NCBI RefSeq assembly: GCF_002272245.1
Contig: NZ_NPDD01000079.1
Span: forward strand, 1 to 48,037
Direction of reading: 5' to 3'
From: Bacillus sp. 7884-1
GTDB lineage: Bacteria > Bacillota > Bacilli > Bacillales > Cytobacillaceae
Length of the DNA: 48,037 nucleotides
Positions 15,306 to 23,811 of this stretch are shown here, one piece after another. The notes beneath the pieces were generated by a model. That model was not told the origin of the DNA. It saw only the letters and a program-made list of their open reading frames with translations, and ran no database searches. Positions within the stretch are counted from its first letter, which is position 1. Every line of letters begins with the position of its first letter. Made by a program: the position numbers and the translations under genes.

Positions 15306-16685
15306 ATGGAAAACGTTAGAATTGAAAGAGATACACTTGGTGAGGTTCAGGTTCCGAGTGATAAATTTTGGGGTGCACAAACACAGAGGAGCTTGAACAA
15401 TTTCAATATTGGCATCGAAAAAATGCCGATCGAAGTGGTATATGCGTTAACCTTAATTAAAAAAGCAGGTGCTATTGTCAATCATCAACTAGGAGAATTA
15501 GCTGAAAGTAAAATGAAGGCAATTGTTATGGTTTGCGACTCAATCCTTTCTGGAAAATATAACAGCCATTTTCCACTTGCAGTCTGGCAAACAGGAAGCG
15601 GCACTCAAACCAATATGAATGTGAATGAGGTCATTGCAAATCAGGCCAACGATTTATTAATGAGCCAAGGAAATAAAGAACGGATTCATCCAAATGATGA
15701 CGTCAATATGTCGCAGAGTTCAAATGATACATTTCCGACCGCTATGCATATCGCTGCGTACATAAAGTTAACGGAGAATTTACTTCCCGCTATGGATGAG
15801 CTAAAAGACACCTTTTTAGAAAAGGAAAAGGCATTTATGCATGTGGTGAAGATTGGCCGAACTCATTTGCAGGATGCTACTCCACTGACTTTTGGTCAAG
15901 AAATAAGCGGCTGGAGATTCATGCTCGAAAAGGCTGAAAAGATGGCTGCCGATTCAAGTCGTTATTTATTGAACCTTGCTATTGGCGGCACCGCAGTTGG
16001 TACGGGCATAAACGCTCATCCTAAATTTGGGGATAAAATGGCCGAACAGCTTTCAACATTGACGGGTTACCCCTTTCAGGCTTCTCCGAATAAATTTCAC
16101 GCGTTAACGAGTCATGATGAAATCGTCTTTGTGCACGGTGCCCTAAAGGCACTGGCAGCAGATTTAATGAAAATTGCTAATGATGTCAGATGGCTGGCAA
16201 GCGGACCTCGGAGCGGGATTGGCGAGTTAACGATACCGGCTAATGAGCCGGGAAGTTCCATTATGCCTGGAAAGGTAAATCCTACGCAAAGTGAAGCGTT
16301 AAGTATGGTTGCCTGCCAGGTTTTCGGAAATGATGCGACCATTGGCTTTGCGGCAAGCCAGGGGAATTTCGAGTTAAATGTTTATAAGCCGGTCATTATT
16401 TACAATCTCATTCAATCGATTTCCCTCTTAAGTGACAGCATTCGTTCCTTTAATGAAAAATGTGCGAGGGGTATTGAAGTAAATGAAGAGGTGGTTAAAA
16501 AACATGTGGAGCGATCATTAATGCTTGTTACTGCGTTAAATCCTTATATTGGTTATGAAAAAGCCGCTGAGATTGCCAAGCTAGCTTATAAGGAAAATAG
16601 TACGTTAAGGGATGCAGCTGTCAAAACAGGATATGTTACCTCGCAGCAATTCGATGAATGGGTTAAACCTGAGAAGATGATTTAG
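15306..16685 (+). CDS. fumC: class II fumarate hydratase
   Basis: Fumarase C interconverts fumarate and (S)-malate in the citric acid cycle; it is an iron-free cytosolic homotetramer. The 459-aa protein has the family landmarks in order: WGAQTQRSL near the N terminus, [15 protein letters not shown], the [18 protein letters not shown] substrate site, [16 protein letters not shown], and the signature [13 protein letters not shown]. Start: ATG 15306 with GAGGTGAGA about 8 bases before it; the frame opens earlier at 15219 but that part runs through the preceding terminator. The gene is monocistronic, ending at a GC-rich terminator. Confidence 0.95.
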   Translation: MENVRIERDTLGEVQVPSDKFWGAQTQRSLNNFNIGIEKMPIEVVYALTLIKKAGAIVNHQLGELAESKMKAIVMVCDSILSGKYNSHFPLAVWQTGSGTQTNMNVNEVIANQANDLLMSQGNKERIHPNDDVNMSQSSNDTFPTAMHIAAYIKLTENLLPAMDELKDTFLEKEKAFMHVVKIGRTHLQDATPLTFGQEISGWRFMLEKAEKMAADSSRYLLNLAIGGTAVGTGINAHPKFGDKMAEQLSTLTGYPFQASPNKFHALTSHDEIVFVHGALKALAADLMKIANDVRWLASGPRSGIGELTIPANEPGSSIMPGKVNPTQSEALSMVACQVFGNDATIGFAASQGNFELNVYKPVIIYNLIQSISLLSDSIRSFNEKCARGIEVNEEVVKKHVERSLMLVTALNPYIGYEKAAEIAKLAYKENSTLRDAAVKTGYVTSQQFDEWVKPEKMI

Positions 16686-16693
16686 ACCATTGA

Positions 16694-16722
16694 AAGCCCC
16701 CTCCGATGAAGGAGGGGGCTTA
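16694..16722. terminator. GC-rich terminator between fumC and the SASP gene
   Basis: AAGCCCCCTCC and GGAGGGGGCTT form a perfect 11-bp stem with a 6-7 base loop. It lies between convergent genes and could serve either side; the T tract is short on the fumC side. Confidence 0.75.
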
Positions 16723-16760
16723 AGCCATAATATTTATTTTTTACTGTGTTTACTTAAAGA

Positions 16761-16964
16761 TTAGCGTTGGAATCCGCCAAGTTGTTGCTCTGCCATTGCT
16801 ACAAGACGCTTAGTGATTTCTCCACCGACAGAACCGTTTGCACGAGAAGTAGTATCGGCACCAAGATTTACTCCAAATTCTGTTGCAATTTCATACTTCA
16901 TTTGTTGAAGTGCTTGCTCCACTCCAGGTACTAAAAGTTGATTAGAGTTGTTGTTACTAGCCAT
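16761..16964 (-). CDS. sspB: alpha/beta-type small acid-soluble spore protein
   Basis: The 67-aa protein coats and protects spore DNA in the forespore. Both family signatures are present: [18 protein letters not shown], containing the site cut by the germination protease GPR, and [18 protein letters not shown]. The N terminus has Asn/Ser runs and [14 protein letters not shown], and the C terminus is QQLGGFQR. The symbol sspB is chosen from position (next to the yheE/D/C genes, as in B. subtilis); other ssp paralogues would look similar. Start: ATG 16964 with AAGAGGAGTG upstream. A sigma-G-like -10 (CATACTG, minus strand, 17005-16999) is present, but its -35 is weak. Confidence 0.88.
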   Translation of the reverse strand: MASNNNSNQLLVPGVEQALQQMKYEIATEFGVNLGADTTSRANGSVGGEITKRLVAMAEQQLGGFQR

Positions 16965-17250
16965 AGTTGAATAACACTCCTCTTAATAATTTTGGGGTCA
17001 GTATGGAATTGAACCATATGGTTAAAATAAACCATTGCCACCTTGGCCTAACCCATCTTAAAAGTTATTAGATGTTGGAGATGCTTCATACTTTCTTTTG
17101 TGTAGCTGGGTTGTTGCTTGCTTTGTAATATTATTATGATTAAAAATGGACAACTTATTCGATGAATTTTACTGGTAATTTATTCCGTTACATAGTGCCG
17201 TAATAGTAACGCAAACTAATCATATACAATAACTTAGAGGGTGAATGGGA

Positions 17251-17493
17251 ATGTCGATATGCCCAATATGCAACGGTTTACGTGAAGTAACGCTATTATG
17301 CACACATTGCGGTGAACAAATGTTAGATAGCGGCAGGTTAATGGACTTCTATGATGATTACAGTCCATATATGGAAATTGATTTAATGAAGATGGAAGAC
17401 GGTTATCCGGACACGAACTCAGGGGGAAAATGCCCGCACTTATATCAGTGTCCATCCTGTCAAAAGGATGACGTAATCTTTATTAAAGAATAA
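17251..17493 (+). CDS. small zinc-ribbon-like protein, 80 aa
   Basis: Function is not recognised. The protein has three cysteine pairs: CPIC near the N terminus, CTHC, and CPSC near the C terminus with an extra Cys in CPHLYQC. That suggests one or two bound zinc ions. An acidic, Tyr-rich middle (FYDDYSPYMEIDLMKMEDGY) lies between. Start: the second ATG at 17251 is preferred, because GAGGG is nine bases upstream of it but only three from the first ATG at 17245. It is monocistronic, with a terminator directly after it. I believe similar short proteins are conserved in Bacillus, but I cannot name a family. Confidence 0.7.
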   Translation: MSICPICNGLREVTLLCTHCGEQMLDSGRLMDFYDDYSPYMEIDLMKMEDGYPDTNSGGKCPHLYQCPSCQKDDVIFIKE

Positions 17494-17497
17494 ATGC

Positions 17498-17526
17498 AAA
17501 AGGTCTCGCAATCGCGAGACCTTTTT
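17498..17526. terminator. bidirectional terminator between zinc-ribbon gene and msmX
   Basis: AAAAGGTCTCGC pairs with GCGAGACCTTTT around AATC; A and T runs flank both sides, so it can end both converging transcripts. Confidence 0.88.
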
Positions 17527-17535
17527 AGTGCTTTC

Positions 17536-18645
17536 CTATTCGTTAGCCACGCGGATGCGGGACTCAGTTTCTATGTCAAAGAAATGACCCTTATTTAAAT
17601 CAAATGCTAATTCTAATGAATCGCCTGGGTGAATATCAGCTCTTGAATCAAGACGGGCAACGAAGTCCTGTCCATCAATACTAGAGTACACCATTAATTC
17701 CGCACCAGTTAACTCAGCTACATCTACAGTAGTAGTAACTTTTGTACCAGCAGATGCTTCGATAAATACTGGCTCATCATGGATATCTTCTGGACGAACA
17801 CCAAGGATAATTTCTTTTCCTACATATCCTTGCTCACGAAGTACTTTCATTTTACCTTCAGGAACTGCAATAGAAGTTTTGCCAGCTACAAACTTGCCAT
17901 CTTCAAGTTTACCATTGAAGAAGTTCATTGCAGGAGAACCGATAAAGCCGCCAACAAATACGTTTTCAGGCTTTTCATATACTTCTTTTGGTGTTCCCAC
18001 TTGTTGAATAAGACCATCCTTCATAACTACAAGTCTTGAAGCCATTGTCATTGCTTCTGTTTGGTCATGTGTTACATAAATAGTAGTTGTGTTTAAACGA
18101 CGGTGAAGCTTCGCGATTTCAGCACGCATGGCTACACGAAGTTTTGCATCTAGGTTTGAAAGAGGTTCGTCCATTAAGAACACCTTTGCATCACGGACAA
18201 TCGCACGTCCTAATGCAACACGCTGACGTTGACCACCTGATAAAGCTTTTGGCTTTCTCTTTAAGTAGGCTTCTAATCCTAGGATTTTTGCAGCTTCATT
18301 TACACGACGATCAATTTCATCCTTCGGAAACTTACGAAGTTTTAAACCGAAAGCCATATTATCATAAACCGTCATATGCGGATATAGTGCATAGTTTTGG
18401 AATACCATTGCGATATCACGATCTTTAGGAGCTACATCATTCACTCTTTTTCCGTCAATATAAAAGTCACCTTTTGAAATTTCTTCAAGACCAGCAACCA
18501 TACGTAACGTTGTTGATTTACCGCAGCCGGAAGGACCGACAAATACGATAAACTCCTTATCTTGAATATGTAGATTAAAGTCTGTAACCGCTGTAACTTT
18601 ATTATCGTAAATTTTATAAATATGATCTAATTTTAATTCAGCCAT
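17536..18645 (-). CDS. msmX: multi-sugar ABC importer ATPase (MsmX/UgpC)
   Basis: The 369-aa protein is the shared ATPase that energises several carbohydrate importers in Bacillus. The nucleotide-binding domain has Walker [10 protein letters not shown] (about 38-46), the Q loop in [13 protein letters not shown], signature LSGGQRQR and Walker [13 protein letters not shown]. The C-terminal regulatory OB domain (MalK-like, from about 235) contains [11 protein letters not shown]. No permease or binding-protein genes are adjacent, as expected for a general ATPase. Start: ATG 18645 behind AGGAGGGTTTACACA. It follows a PucR-type regulator on the same strand with a long hairpin between them. Confidence 0.92.
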   Translation of the reverse strand: MAELKLDHIYKIYDNKVTAVTDFNLHIQDKEFIVFVGPSGCGKSTTLRMVAGLEEISKGDFYIDGKRVNDVAPKDRDIAMVFQNYALYPHMTVYDNMAFGLKLRKFPKDEIDRRVNEAAKILGLEAYLKRKPKALSGGQRQRVALGRAIVRDAKVFLMDEPLSNLDAKLRVAMRAEIAKLHRRLNTTTIYVTHDQTEAMTMASRLVVMKDGLIQQVGTPKEVYEKPENVFVGGFIGSPAMNFFNGKLEDGKFVAGKTSIAVPEGKMKVLREQGYVGKEIILGVRPEDIHDEPVFIEASAGTKVTTTVDVAELTGAELMVYSSIDGQDFVARLDSRADIHPGDSLELAFDLNKGHFFDIETESRIRVANE

Positions 18646-18707
18646 TGTGTAAACCCTCCTAAGTTTTGATTAATCTCAGTTTACATGAAAAGGTTTACAA
18701 ACAATAT

Positions 18708-18754
18708 GGACACAATGCACAAAGTTGCTAAAATGAATTTTGTGCATTGTGTCC
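18708..18754. repeat. 16-bp perfect inverted repeat between the PucR-like gene and msmX
   Basis: GGACACAATGCACAAA (18708-18723) is exactly complementary to 18739-18754 with a 15-base loop. It begins within the TAG stop codon of the upstream regulator (minus strand) and lies about 60 bases before msmX. There is no good T tract on either side, so it may be a terminator, a transcript-processing hairpin or an operator. Confidence 0.8.
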
Positions 18755-19656
18755 TATTTGTTTTGTTCAAAAAGCAGACAGGCTAAAAAGACGGTAAAAG
18801 CTCCATAAAAGTCTTTTAATTGTACCCCGGTCTTATCAATGAATTTATCAATTCGGTATTGAAGTGTATTGCGATGAATAAATAATTTTTTAGCTGTTAA
18901 GCTTGCATTTAAATTATTCTCTAAGAATACTTTTATGGTTGTATATAACTCAGGATCCTCTAAAAAAATCGAAGAAAGTTCCGTATTAACTTTATCTTTA
19001 ATGTCATCAGGCAGATTAAATGCAACAAAAGCTGGAAATATCTTTTCAAAGGTAATAATACTTGTGCTCGTTAGATTTTTCTTAGCAAATTCAAAATACT
19101 CCTTTTCTTGATGAAAATGGTTTCGCAATTGACTTGAAGCAGAGTAGAGTTTGCCAATATAAAAGGAAACTTTTACATAAAAGTCACTTTCTAATGTATC
19201 CGCTATGGAAGTTAACTCACTTTCGGTGAGGGAAAATTGTCTTCTTTCTTCAATAACTATCCCATAATGGTCATCTTCCCAAATAATTTGTACTTCATCA
19301 GAAAAAAAACCTTTAATGGCGGACTCAATTTCAGTTGGGTCTACCCCATGACCTTTTATTTGGAACTGGATGAAGCGAAAATTACTTTCACTACTTAGAG
19401 TAGGAATTGGTCCATCTAATAGCAAAAACTCATGCCATTTTCTAGAAAGTGAGCTCGGCGGTACGGAAGACATTTTCACTTGTTCATATAGAACTTTTAG
19501 AAGGTTTAGCTCATTTTCTGTTAAATTTGACTTCGGGATTGAAAGCCAGTTCTTTTCAGTTTTGTCATAAAATATGTAATATTGGTCAAATGTGTAGGTT
19601 GGCTGCACAGAAGACAGTACTGAATTTTCGTATAAGGACATGATTTTTTTTAACAA
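18754..19656 (-). CDS. PucR/CdaR-type transcriptional regulator
   Basis: The C terminus carries the PucR-family helix-turn-helix: ENNLNASLTAKKLFIHRNTLQYRIDKF, the usual NxSxTA...HRNTLxYR pattern. The N-terminal 230 residues are poorly conserved, with no obvious sensory domain. Start: a TTG at 19656 has GGAG nine bases upstream and gives MLKKIMSLYENSV, a natural N terminus; an upstream TTG at 19671 lacks a ribosome site. Length is about 300 aa. The adjoining msmX gene suggests the regulator may respond to carbohydrate status, but this is inference from position only. Confidence 0.75.
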   Translation of the reverse strand: MLKKIMSLYENSVLSSVQPTYTFDQYYIFYDKTEKNWLSIPKSNLTENELNLLKVLYEQVKMSSVPPSSLSRKWHEFLLLDGPIPTLSSESNFRFIQFQIKGHGVDPTEIESAIKGFFSDEVQIIWEDDHYGIVIEERRQFSLTESELTSIADTLESDFYVKVSFYIGKLYSASSQLRNHFHQEKEYFEFAKKNLTSTSIITFEKIFPAFVAFNLPDDIKDKVNTELSSIFLEDPELYTTIKVFLENNLNASLTAKKLFIHRNTLQYRIDKFIDKTGVQLKDFYGAFTVFLACLLFEQNK

Positions 19657-19723
19657 GTTCAACTTCTCCAATATGATAATTTTAAGAATAATACACTAAT
19701 TATAGCATTATTTTGGCAATCAT

Positions 19724-19768
19724 AAAAAAAGGCTAACTCGTGATCATTTCTACGAGCTAGCCTTTTTA
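19724..19768. terminator. bidirectional terminator after the yheE operon
   Basis: AAAAAGGCTA..CTCGT pairs with ACGAG..TAGCCTTTTT (one A-C mismatch) around a 10-base loop. On the minus strand it ends the yheCD/yheE transcript 2 bases after the last stop codon. Confidence 0.85.
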
Positions 19769-19770
19769 AA

Positions 19771-20007
19771 TTATTCGGTTGATTGTAAAGGCGGTTCTTC
19801 TTCGGTAAGATTACGGGCTTCTTCAATATTGGTAGTATCATGGCGAGAATGGACGGAACCTCCCGACAATCCTTCGTTAATTATTCTGTCAATATCTAAG
19901 TGAACTTTGTCTTTTCCTTCATACTGCAAGTCTTTTTTTCCTTCTTCCACAGCAATCATTTCCTTTCCTAGTTTTTTCTTTAGTTTACGGAAAGGGTAGT
20001 ATTTCAT
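19771..20007 (-). CDS. 78-aa hydrophilic protein after yheE, acidic tail
   Basis: Not recognised. The N-terminal half is basic (KYYPFRKLKKKLGKE), while the C-terminal half is rich in Ser, Thr, Asp and Glu (GLSGGSVHSRHDTTNIEEAR, then NLTEEEPPL). It starts 11 bases after the yheE stop and is followed at once by a terminator, so it is the last gene of the ATP-grasp operon. Start: ATG 20007 has only a weak ribosome site and probably relies on coupling to yheE translation. No membrane helix, signal or cysteines. Possible roles are a spore-associated protein or a partner or substrate of the ATP-grasp enzymes; both are guesses. Confidence 0.65.
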   Translation of the reverse strand: MKYYPFRKLKKKLGKEMIAVEEGKKDLQYEGKDKVHLDIDRIINEGLSGGSVHSRHDTTNIEEARNLTEEEPPLQSTE

Positions 20008-20018
20008 TCACTCATTCA

Positions 20019-20228
20019 TTATTCATAAACATGGAAGAGCATTAACTCGTGGATTTGGCTGGTTAGTGCGTCAATGTCATCCTGTTCGGGAATATTGACT
20101 GTCCAATCAATTTTTCCCGTTTGATGATAAATACCTGAATATCTTTGTTTTTTATAGTAAAAGGAAAAATTCCATCCAGGAATATTCTTATTCTCAAATA
20201 AAGGCTTATATTGAAAATGTGTCAACAT
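20019..20228 (-). CDS. yheE: YheE family protein
   Basis: The 69-aa protein matches the YheE pattern: MLTHFQYKPLFENKNIPGW, then FSFYYKKQRYSGIYHQTG and the ending IHELMLFHVYE. The function of YheE is unknown. It lies next to yheD/yheC homologues, as in B. subtilis. Start: the ATG at 20228 is chosen because GGGAG lies nine bases upstream; the ATG at 20237 sits immediately at the ribosome site and is too close. It is 80 bases downstream of the last ATP-grasp gene on the same strand. Confidence 0.82.
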   Translation of the reverse strand: MLTHFQYKPLFENKNIPGWNFSFYYKKQRYSGIYHQTGKIDWTVNIPEQDDIDALTSQIHELMLFHVYE

Positions 20229-20307
20229 TATTAACATCTCCCTCTAAATACTAGTAGTTACCTCTAGCTTAAGGGAATTAATGAATACATTCCAGTAAAT
20301 TTTTCAG

Positions 20308-21369
20308 TTAGTTGCTATGAACAGTAAGCTGCAGGAACAACTGACAGAGATATTCAATTTTCTTAACTTCTATTTCTTTCTCATCAAAACTCATTGGTTT
20401 TGAGTTGACTTCGTAAATATAATAGTGTCCAGTTTCACTAATGCCGACATCTATGGAAAACTCCCCAAAAAAGCCAAACTTCTGTGAGAGTGCCATCCCG
20501 ATTTGTTCAACAACATTTTCAATAAAAAAGTCTTGCTCCTCCGTTTGGAATAGATCATAGGGTAAAAGCTTTCCACCTGAAGGAATATGAGTGGTTATAT
20601 CCTGCTTTTGGGATTGTCTTATTCCTACTCCTGTAACAATATAGTTGTCATTTACAGCATGAGCGAGAATGCGTAAATCGAACCGTTTACCATCATACGT
20701 TTTAGTCTTTATTTCCTCTTGTGCCAAGTAATTTTTTTCCCTAAGTATGTTTTCCCAATCGCTCCAAAAATGATCAAAAGTAATGTATTCATTGCTCTTA
20801 CTTATTCCATTTAAAATGAGCTTTTTCTCTGTTTCTAGTTCTAATCTAAAAATCCCATTTCCCCTTGCAGATTGAGCAGGTTTTAAATAAATAGATTGAA
20901 ATTGAGCTAGGAAGGACCTTAGTTTTTGTTTTTCAATGGCCGGGATGGTAGAAGGCAGATAAGAATGAAGAATGGGGTGGTCTTTAAAGAGCTGATATAG
21001 TTCATATTTATCAATAAAGCCTGGATTAAAAAAAGGTATTTTTTTATCTTTTAAGTCAGAAAAAAACGTACTATTTTTTATTTCTACTTCTGACTTTCGA
21101 AAGGGTATGCGGTTATATACAAGGTCCGGGTAGGGGGAATTAATCTTTTCCCATTCATTCTTCTCTGGGATAAATGTGAACCCATCTATTGAATCATCAT
21201 GAACCCCGTCAAGTGTAAAGATAAAGCTTATTCCATTAAGTGAAATAAGCTTCTTTTGCAGCTCAATAAATAGGGAGCCATTCCCACCAATTGTTCCATC
21301 CTTTTTCTTTGCAGTCAAAATTCCAATGACGGGCTTTAGTTTTTTACTCCATGGAATCATTGCTACCAT
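20308..21369 (-). CDS. YheC-type ATP-grasp, coat-associated protein (copy 1)
   Basis: The 353-aa protein belongs to the YheC/YheD family of spore-coat-associated proteins with an ATP-grasp fold. The lysine of the ATP site is in IYLKPAQSARGNGIF; downstream come RFDLRILAHA and the Mg-binding ending FSIDVGISETGHYYIYEVNSKP. It lacks the extra N-terminal domain of the 455-aa paralogues. ATG 21369 overlaps the stop of the previous gene by 7 bases; a second ATG at 21360 is also possible. It is the fourth of four tandem paralogues. The reaction is unknown for the family; ATP-grasp enzymes usually join a carboxylate to an amine or thiol. Confidence 0.82.
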   Translation of the reverse strand: MVAMIPWSKKLKPVIGILTAKKKDGTIGGNGSLFIELQKKLISLNGISFIFTLDGVHDDSIDGFTFIPEKNEWEKINSPYPDLVYNRIPFRKSEVEIKNSTFFSDLKDKKIPFFNPGFIDKYELYQLFKDHPILHSYLPSTIPAIEKQKLRSFLAQFQSIYLKPAQSARGNGIFRLELETEKKLILNGISKSNEYITFDHFWSDWENILREKNYLAQEEIKTKTYDGKRFDLRILAHAVNDNYIVTGVGIRQSQKQDITTHIPSGGKLLPYDLFQTEEQDFFIENVVEQIGMALSQKFGFFGEFSIDVGISETGHYYIYEVNSKPMSFDEKEIEVKKIEYLCQLFLQLTVHSN

Positions 21370-22730
21370 TTGATATCATACTCAGGATGCAAAATGGTTT
21401 GTTCCGTTAAAAAAACTGCAAAAGCCAGTGATAGCTTGCACGTGAGTTTATCGAATTCCTTAAGTTCTGGGTGGCTGAAAATGGATCTGCCTGGTTTGGA
21501 ATTTGCTTCAAATAACCAAACATCACCATGTTTATCAATTCCTAAATCAAATCCCACTTCGCCAATAATGCCTTCCATGTTGTTAGAGAGGCTGTTACTT
21601 AACAACAGGGCAGCATGAACAAGCTTTTCTGTATAAAGTTGACATTCTTCCTGTTGAAAAAGTTCTGACAGTGTTTTAATTTCTCCTCCGCTCCGGGCAT
21701 GGGTAGTTACGCTGCCTAGGCCAGCTAATTTTGCAGCCAATGCTGTAACATGCCATACACCAGCATCATCTTTATTACTGTGTATGCGAAAATCAATGGG
21801 GCGCTGCTCTTGTCTGAGGAGGTGAATTCCTTGCTGAACAAGCATTTTATCTAAACTACGATTCGCGAAAACAGTTTGAAACAAGCCTTCTAAGGAAGAA
21901 AACTTTCGCAGGCGGTTCGAACCGTCACGATCTTGATAGCGGCAATAATATTCATCCTGGATTTTATCATAGAGGATTTGATGGACACCTAAACCAAGGC
22001 TTCCATTTATTGGTTTTAGATAGATGTGACCATATTTAGAAAGCATGTCTTCAATCACTGAAAAGGAAGTAAATGGATGGGTTTCTGGAAGATAGGCAGC
22101 CACCGATTTGTCCTGCTGTAATCTTTCATATATATCTAACTTACTAAAAAAACCTGGGTTATACCAAGGAATCAGATAGTCCTTTTGCAAGGTTTCCTTT
22201 ACCTTTACTAATTTGGGATTTCTTTCACTTTTCCGGTTTGGAATCCGATCATATATAACATGAGGAAAGGGCACCTCCATACTTTGCCAATGGTTTTCAT
22301 GATAAAAATAACCACTAATTGTACCCATTTCCCAGTTAATATGCCGTTCTCCAAAAACAAATGGTATCGCTCCAACATTGGCTTTCACCGATAACAGTTT
22401 GGAGAAAAAGTTAGTTCTATTTCCAATCGGCCGGTGAGGGAATGGGGTGAAGCCTGCTGTAAATATTCCAACGAGTGGTCCAATATTGAGAACTTGCTGT
22501 TCGATAAATACATGCAATTTTATTGCAAAATCAGGAAAAAGTAAGAGTTTTTGAATCTCTTTGCTTATCACAATTCCATTATTTTCTTTTGGGTGAGGTC
22601 TGAAGTCAGCATCAATTGCTTTACACCCAAAGGCAATTTTTTTTATTACATTATCTTTTAAGAGCTCTTGAGGACAGTAAACAACTAAATGGCTGTTTTC
22701 AGCAATCTCAATGGTATAACGTTTTCTCAT
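21363..22730 (-). CDS. YheD-type ATP-grasp, coat-associated protein (copy 1)
   Basis: The 455-aa protein has an N-terminal domain of about 100 residues (MRKRYTIEIAENSHLVVYCP...) followed by the ATP-grasp core: IYLKPINGSLGLGVHQI, DFRIHSNKD, GGEIKTL, and GEVGFDLGIDKHGDVWLFEANSKPG. Start: ATG 22730 has AAAGGAAGAG at seven bases, and this length matches YheD of B. subtilis; a longer frame from 22778 overlaps the upstream gene by 71 bases without a ribosome site. It overlaps the upstream paralogue by 23 bases and the downstream one by 7. In B. subtilis YheD localises around the forespore in the mother cell. Confidence 0.85.
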   Translation of the reverse strand: MRKRYTIEIAENSHLVVYCPQELLKDNVIKKIAFGCKAIDADFRPHPKENNGIVISKEIQKLLLFPDFAIKLHVFIEQQVLNIGPLVGIFTAGFTPFPHRPIGNRTNFFSKLLSVKANVGAIPFVFGERHINWEMGTISGYFYHENHWQSMEVPFPHVIYDRIPNRKSERNPKLVKVKETLQKDYLIPWYNPGFFSKLDIYERLQQDKSVAAYLPETHPFTSFSVIEDMLSKYGHIYLKPINGSLGLGVHQILYDKIQDEYYCRYQDRDGSNRLRKFSSLEGLFQTVFANRSLDKMLVQQGIHLLRQEQRPIDFRIHSNKDDAGVWHVTALAAKLAGLGSVTTHARSGGEIKTLSELFQQEECQLYTEKLVHAALLLSNSLSNNMEGIIGEVGFDLGIDKHGDVWLFEANSKPGRSIFSHPELKEFDKLTCKLSLAFAVFLTEQTILHPEYDIKW

Positions 22731-23811
22731 AGTAGCTCTTCCTTTCTTTATGATCTGACTGTGATAGGTGTTTCCCATAAAGAAGAGGGGATAGGAATAA
22801 GGTTTCTTTTAAATCTGGCTGTGTTTGTAAGACTACCTTTCTTCCAGGCTTTGAATTTACATCGAGAATCCAAAGGGCACCATCCTTTGCCATTCCAATA
22901 TCAATACCAATTTCAAATAACGGAAGAATTTCACTTTCGAGTAAATGTGGAAGGTTTTGAGTTATAAAATTTAATTCTGATAAAATATAATCTTTGCTGG
23001 CTAAAGGGAGGGTAGAGGACCAGTCACGAAAGTCAACAGCTGAGCCTCCAGCACTTAAATTTGAAATAATCCCTCCAGTATTTCCTTGGCGAATAGCCTT
23101 TCCGCGTTCAACCCAGAACCCTTGTTCATCTTTTTGAAGTAAAATTCTAATATCAAATGGCTGTGAAGCAGCATTAGATAATTCAAGATAGGGTTGAAGA
23201 AGGTATGGCCGGAAGTTTATTAAGGGTTGGAGCCATTGAAATAACTTTTTCTCATTAGGAAAAATCCTCGAGATAATTTTCTTGTTTTTTTCGGTTTTGA
23301 CATGGATGGTTTTATCGTTTTTCTTTAAATAATAGATACCATAACCTTGAGAACCATTTATTGGTTTAATAATGATTTTTTTCTGTTTTTGTAAGGCGTT
23401 TCCTACTTGCGAGCAATCTTTAATAGGCTGTGAGTGAGGCAAATAAGGAACTAATCGAGAATTGCGTAAGGTATCATATAATTCTAGTTTATTAGGAAGC
23501 CCAAATCCTAAAAAAGTAATATCCTCTCTGCTTTTTAACCAGGAAACAATAGGGATACATTGCTTTGAATGTTCGTCATCACCGTAAAAACAGCGGTCAT
23601 AGATGATAGAAGGGATGGGAAATTCATCTTCTACCCAACATTGTTTTACTGTATCAAATCTTCTCCCTAAAACCAGTGTGGTACGAGGATTAATAGTAGA
23701 AGGAAGAAAATGGTAACATTCCATGCCGCAGGAATGACCGCGGGCAGCAATTTCGTTTATATAGGCTGCTTCACTTTCTAAATTTAAGGTCATAATTCCA
23801 AAGGTAATCAT
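22708..23811 (-). CDS. YheC-type ATP-grasp, coat-associated protein (copy 2)
   Basis: The 367-aa paralogue is close in length to B. subtilis YheC. It begins MITFGIMTLNLESEAAY, with IIIKPINGSQGYGIYYL for ATP binding, PFDIRILLQKD, and the Mg-site region GIDIGMAKDGALWILDVNSKPG. The usual acidic residue before GIDIG is placed differently (FEIGIDIG). ATG 23811 directly abuts the TAG of the gene upstream, so the two are translationally coupled. The C-terminal 20 residues are rich in Lys, His and Tyr. Confidence 0.85.
   Translation of the reverse strand: MITFGIMTLNLESEAAYINEIAARGHSCGMECYHFLPSTINPRTTLVLGRRFDTVKQCWVEDEFPIPSIIYDRCFYGDDEHSKQCIPIVSWLKSREDITFLGFGLPNKLELYDTLRNSRLVPYLPHSQPIKDCSQVGNALQKQKKIIIKPINGSQGYGIYYLKKNDKTIHVKTEKNKKIISRIFPNEKKLFQWLQPLINFRPYLLQPYLELSNAASQPFDIRILLQKDEQGFWVERGKAIRQGNTGGIISNLSAGGSAVDFRDWSSTLPLASKDYILSELNFITQNLPHLLESEILPLFEIGIDIGMAKDGALWILDVNSKPGRKVVLQTQPDLKETLFLSPLLYGKHLSQSDHKERKSYYEKTLYH

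Noticed and set aside
16999..17034. AACCATATGGTT palindrome and GGTTaaaataAACC upstream of the SASP gene as an operator
   Set aside because: Short AT-rich dyads arise easily here; forespore SASP genes need only sigma-G and SpoVT, and no matching site was seen elsewhere in the window.
18087..18428. Plus-strand open frame opposite msmX (113 codons)
   Set aside because: Antisense shadow of a well-conserved ATPase gene; no ribosome site and unlikely protein.
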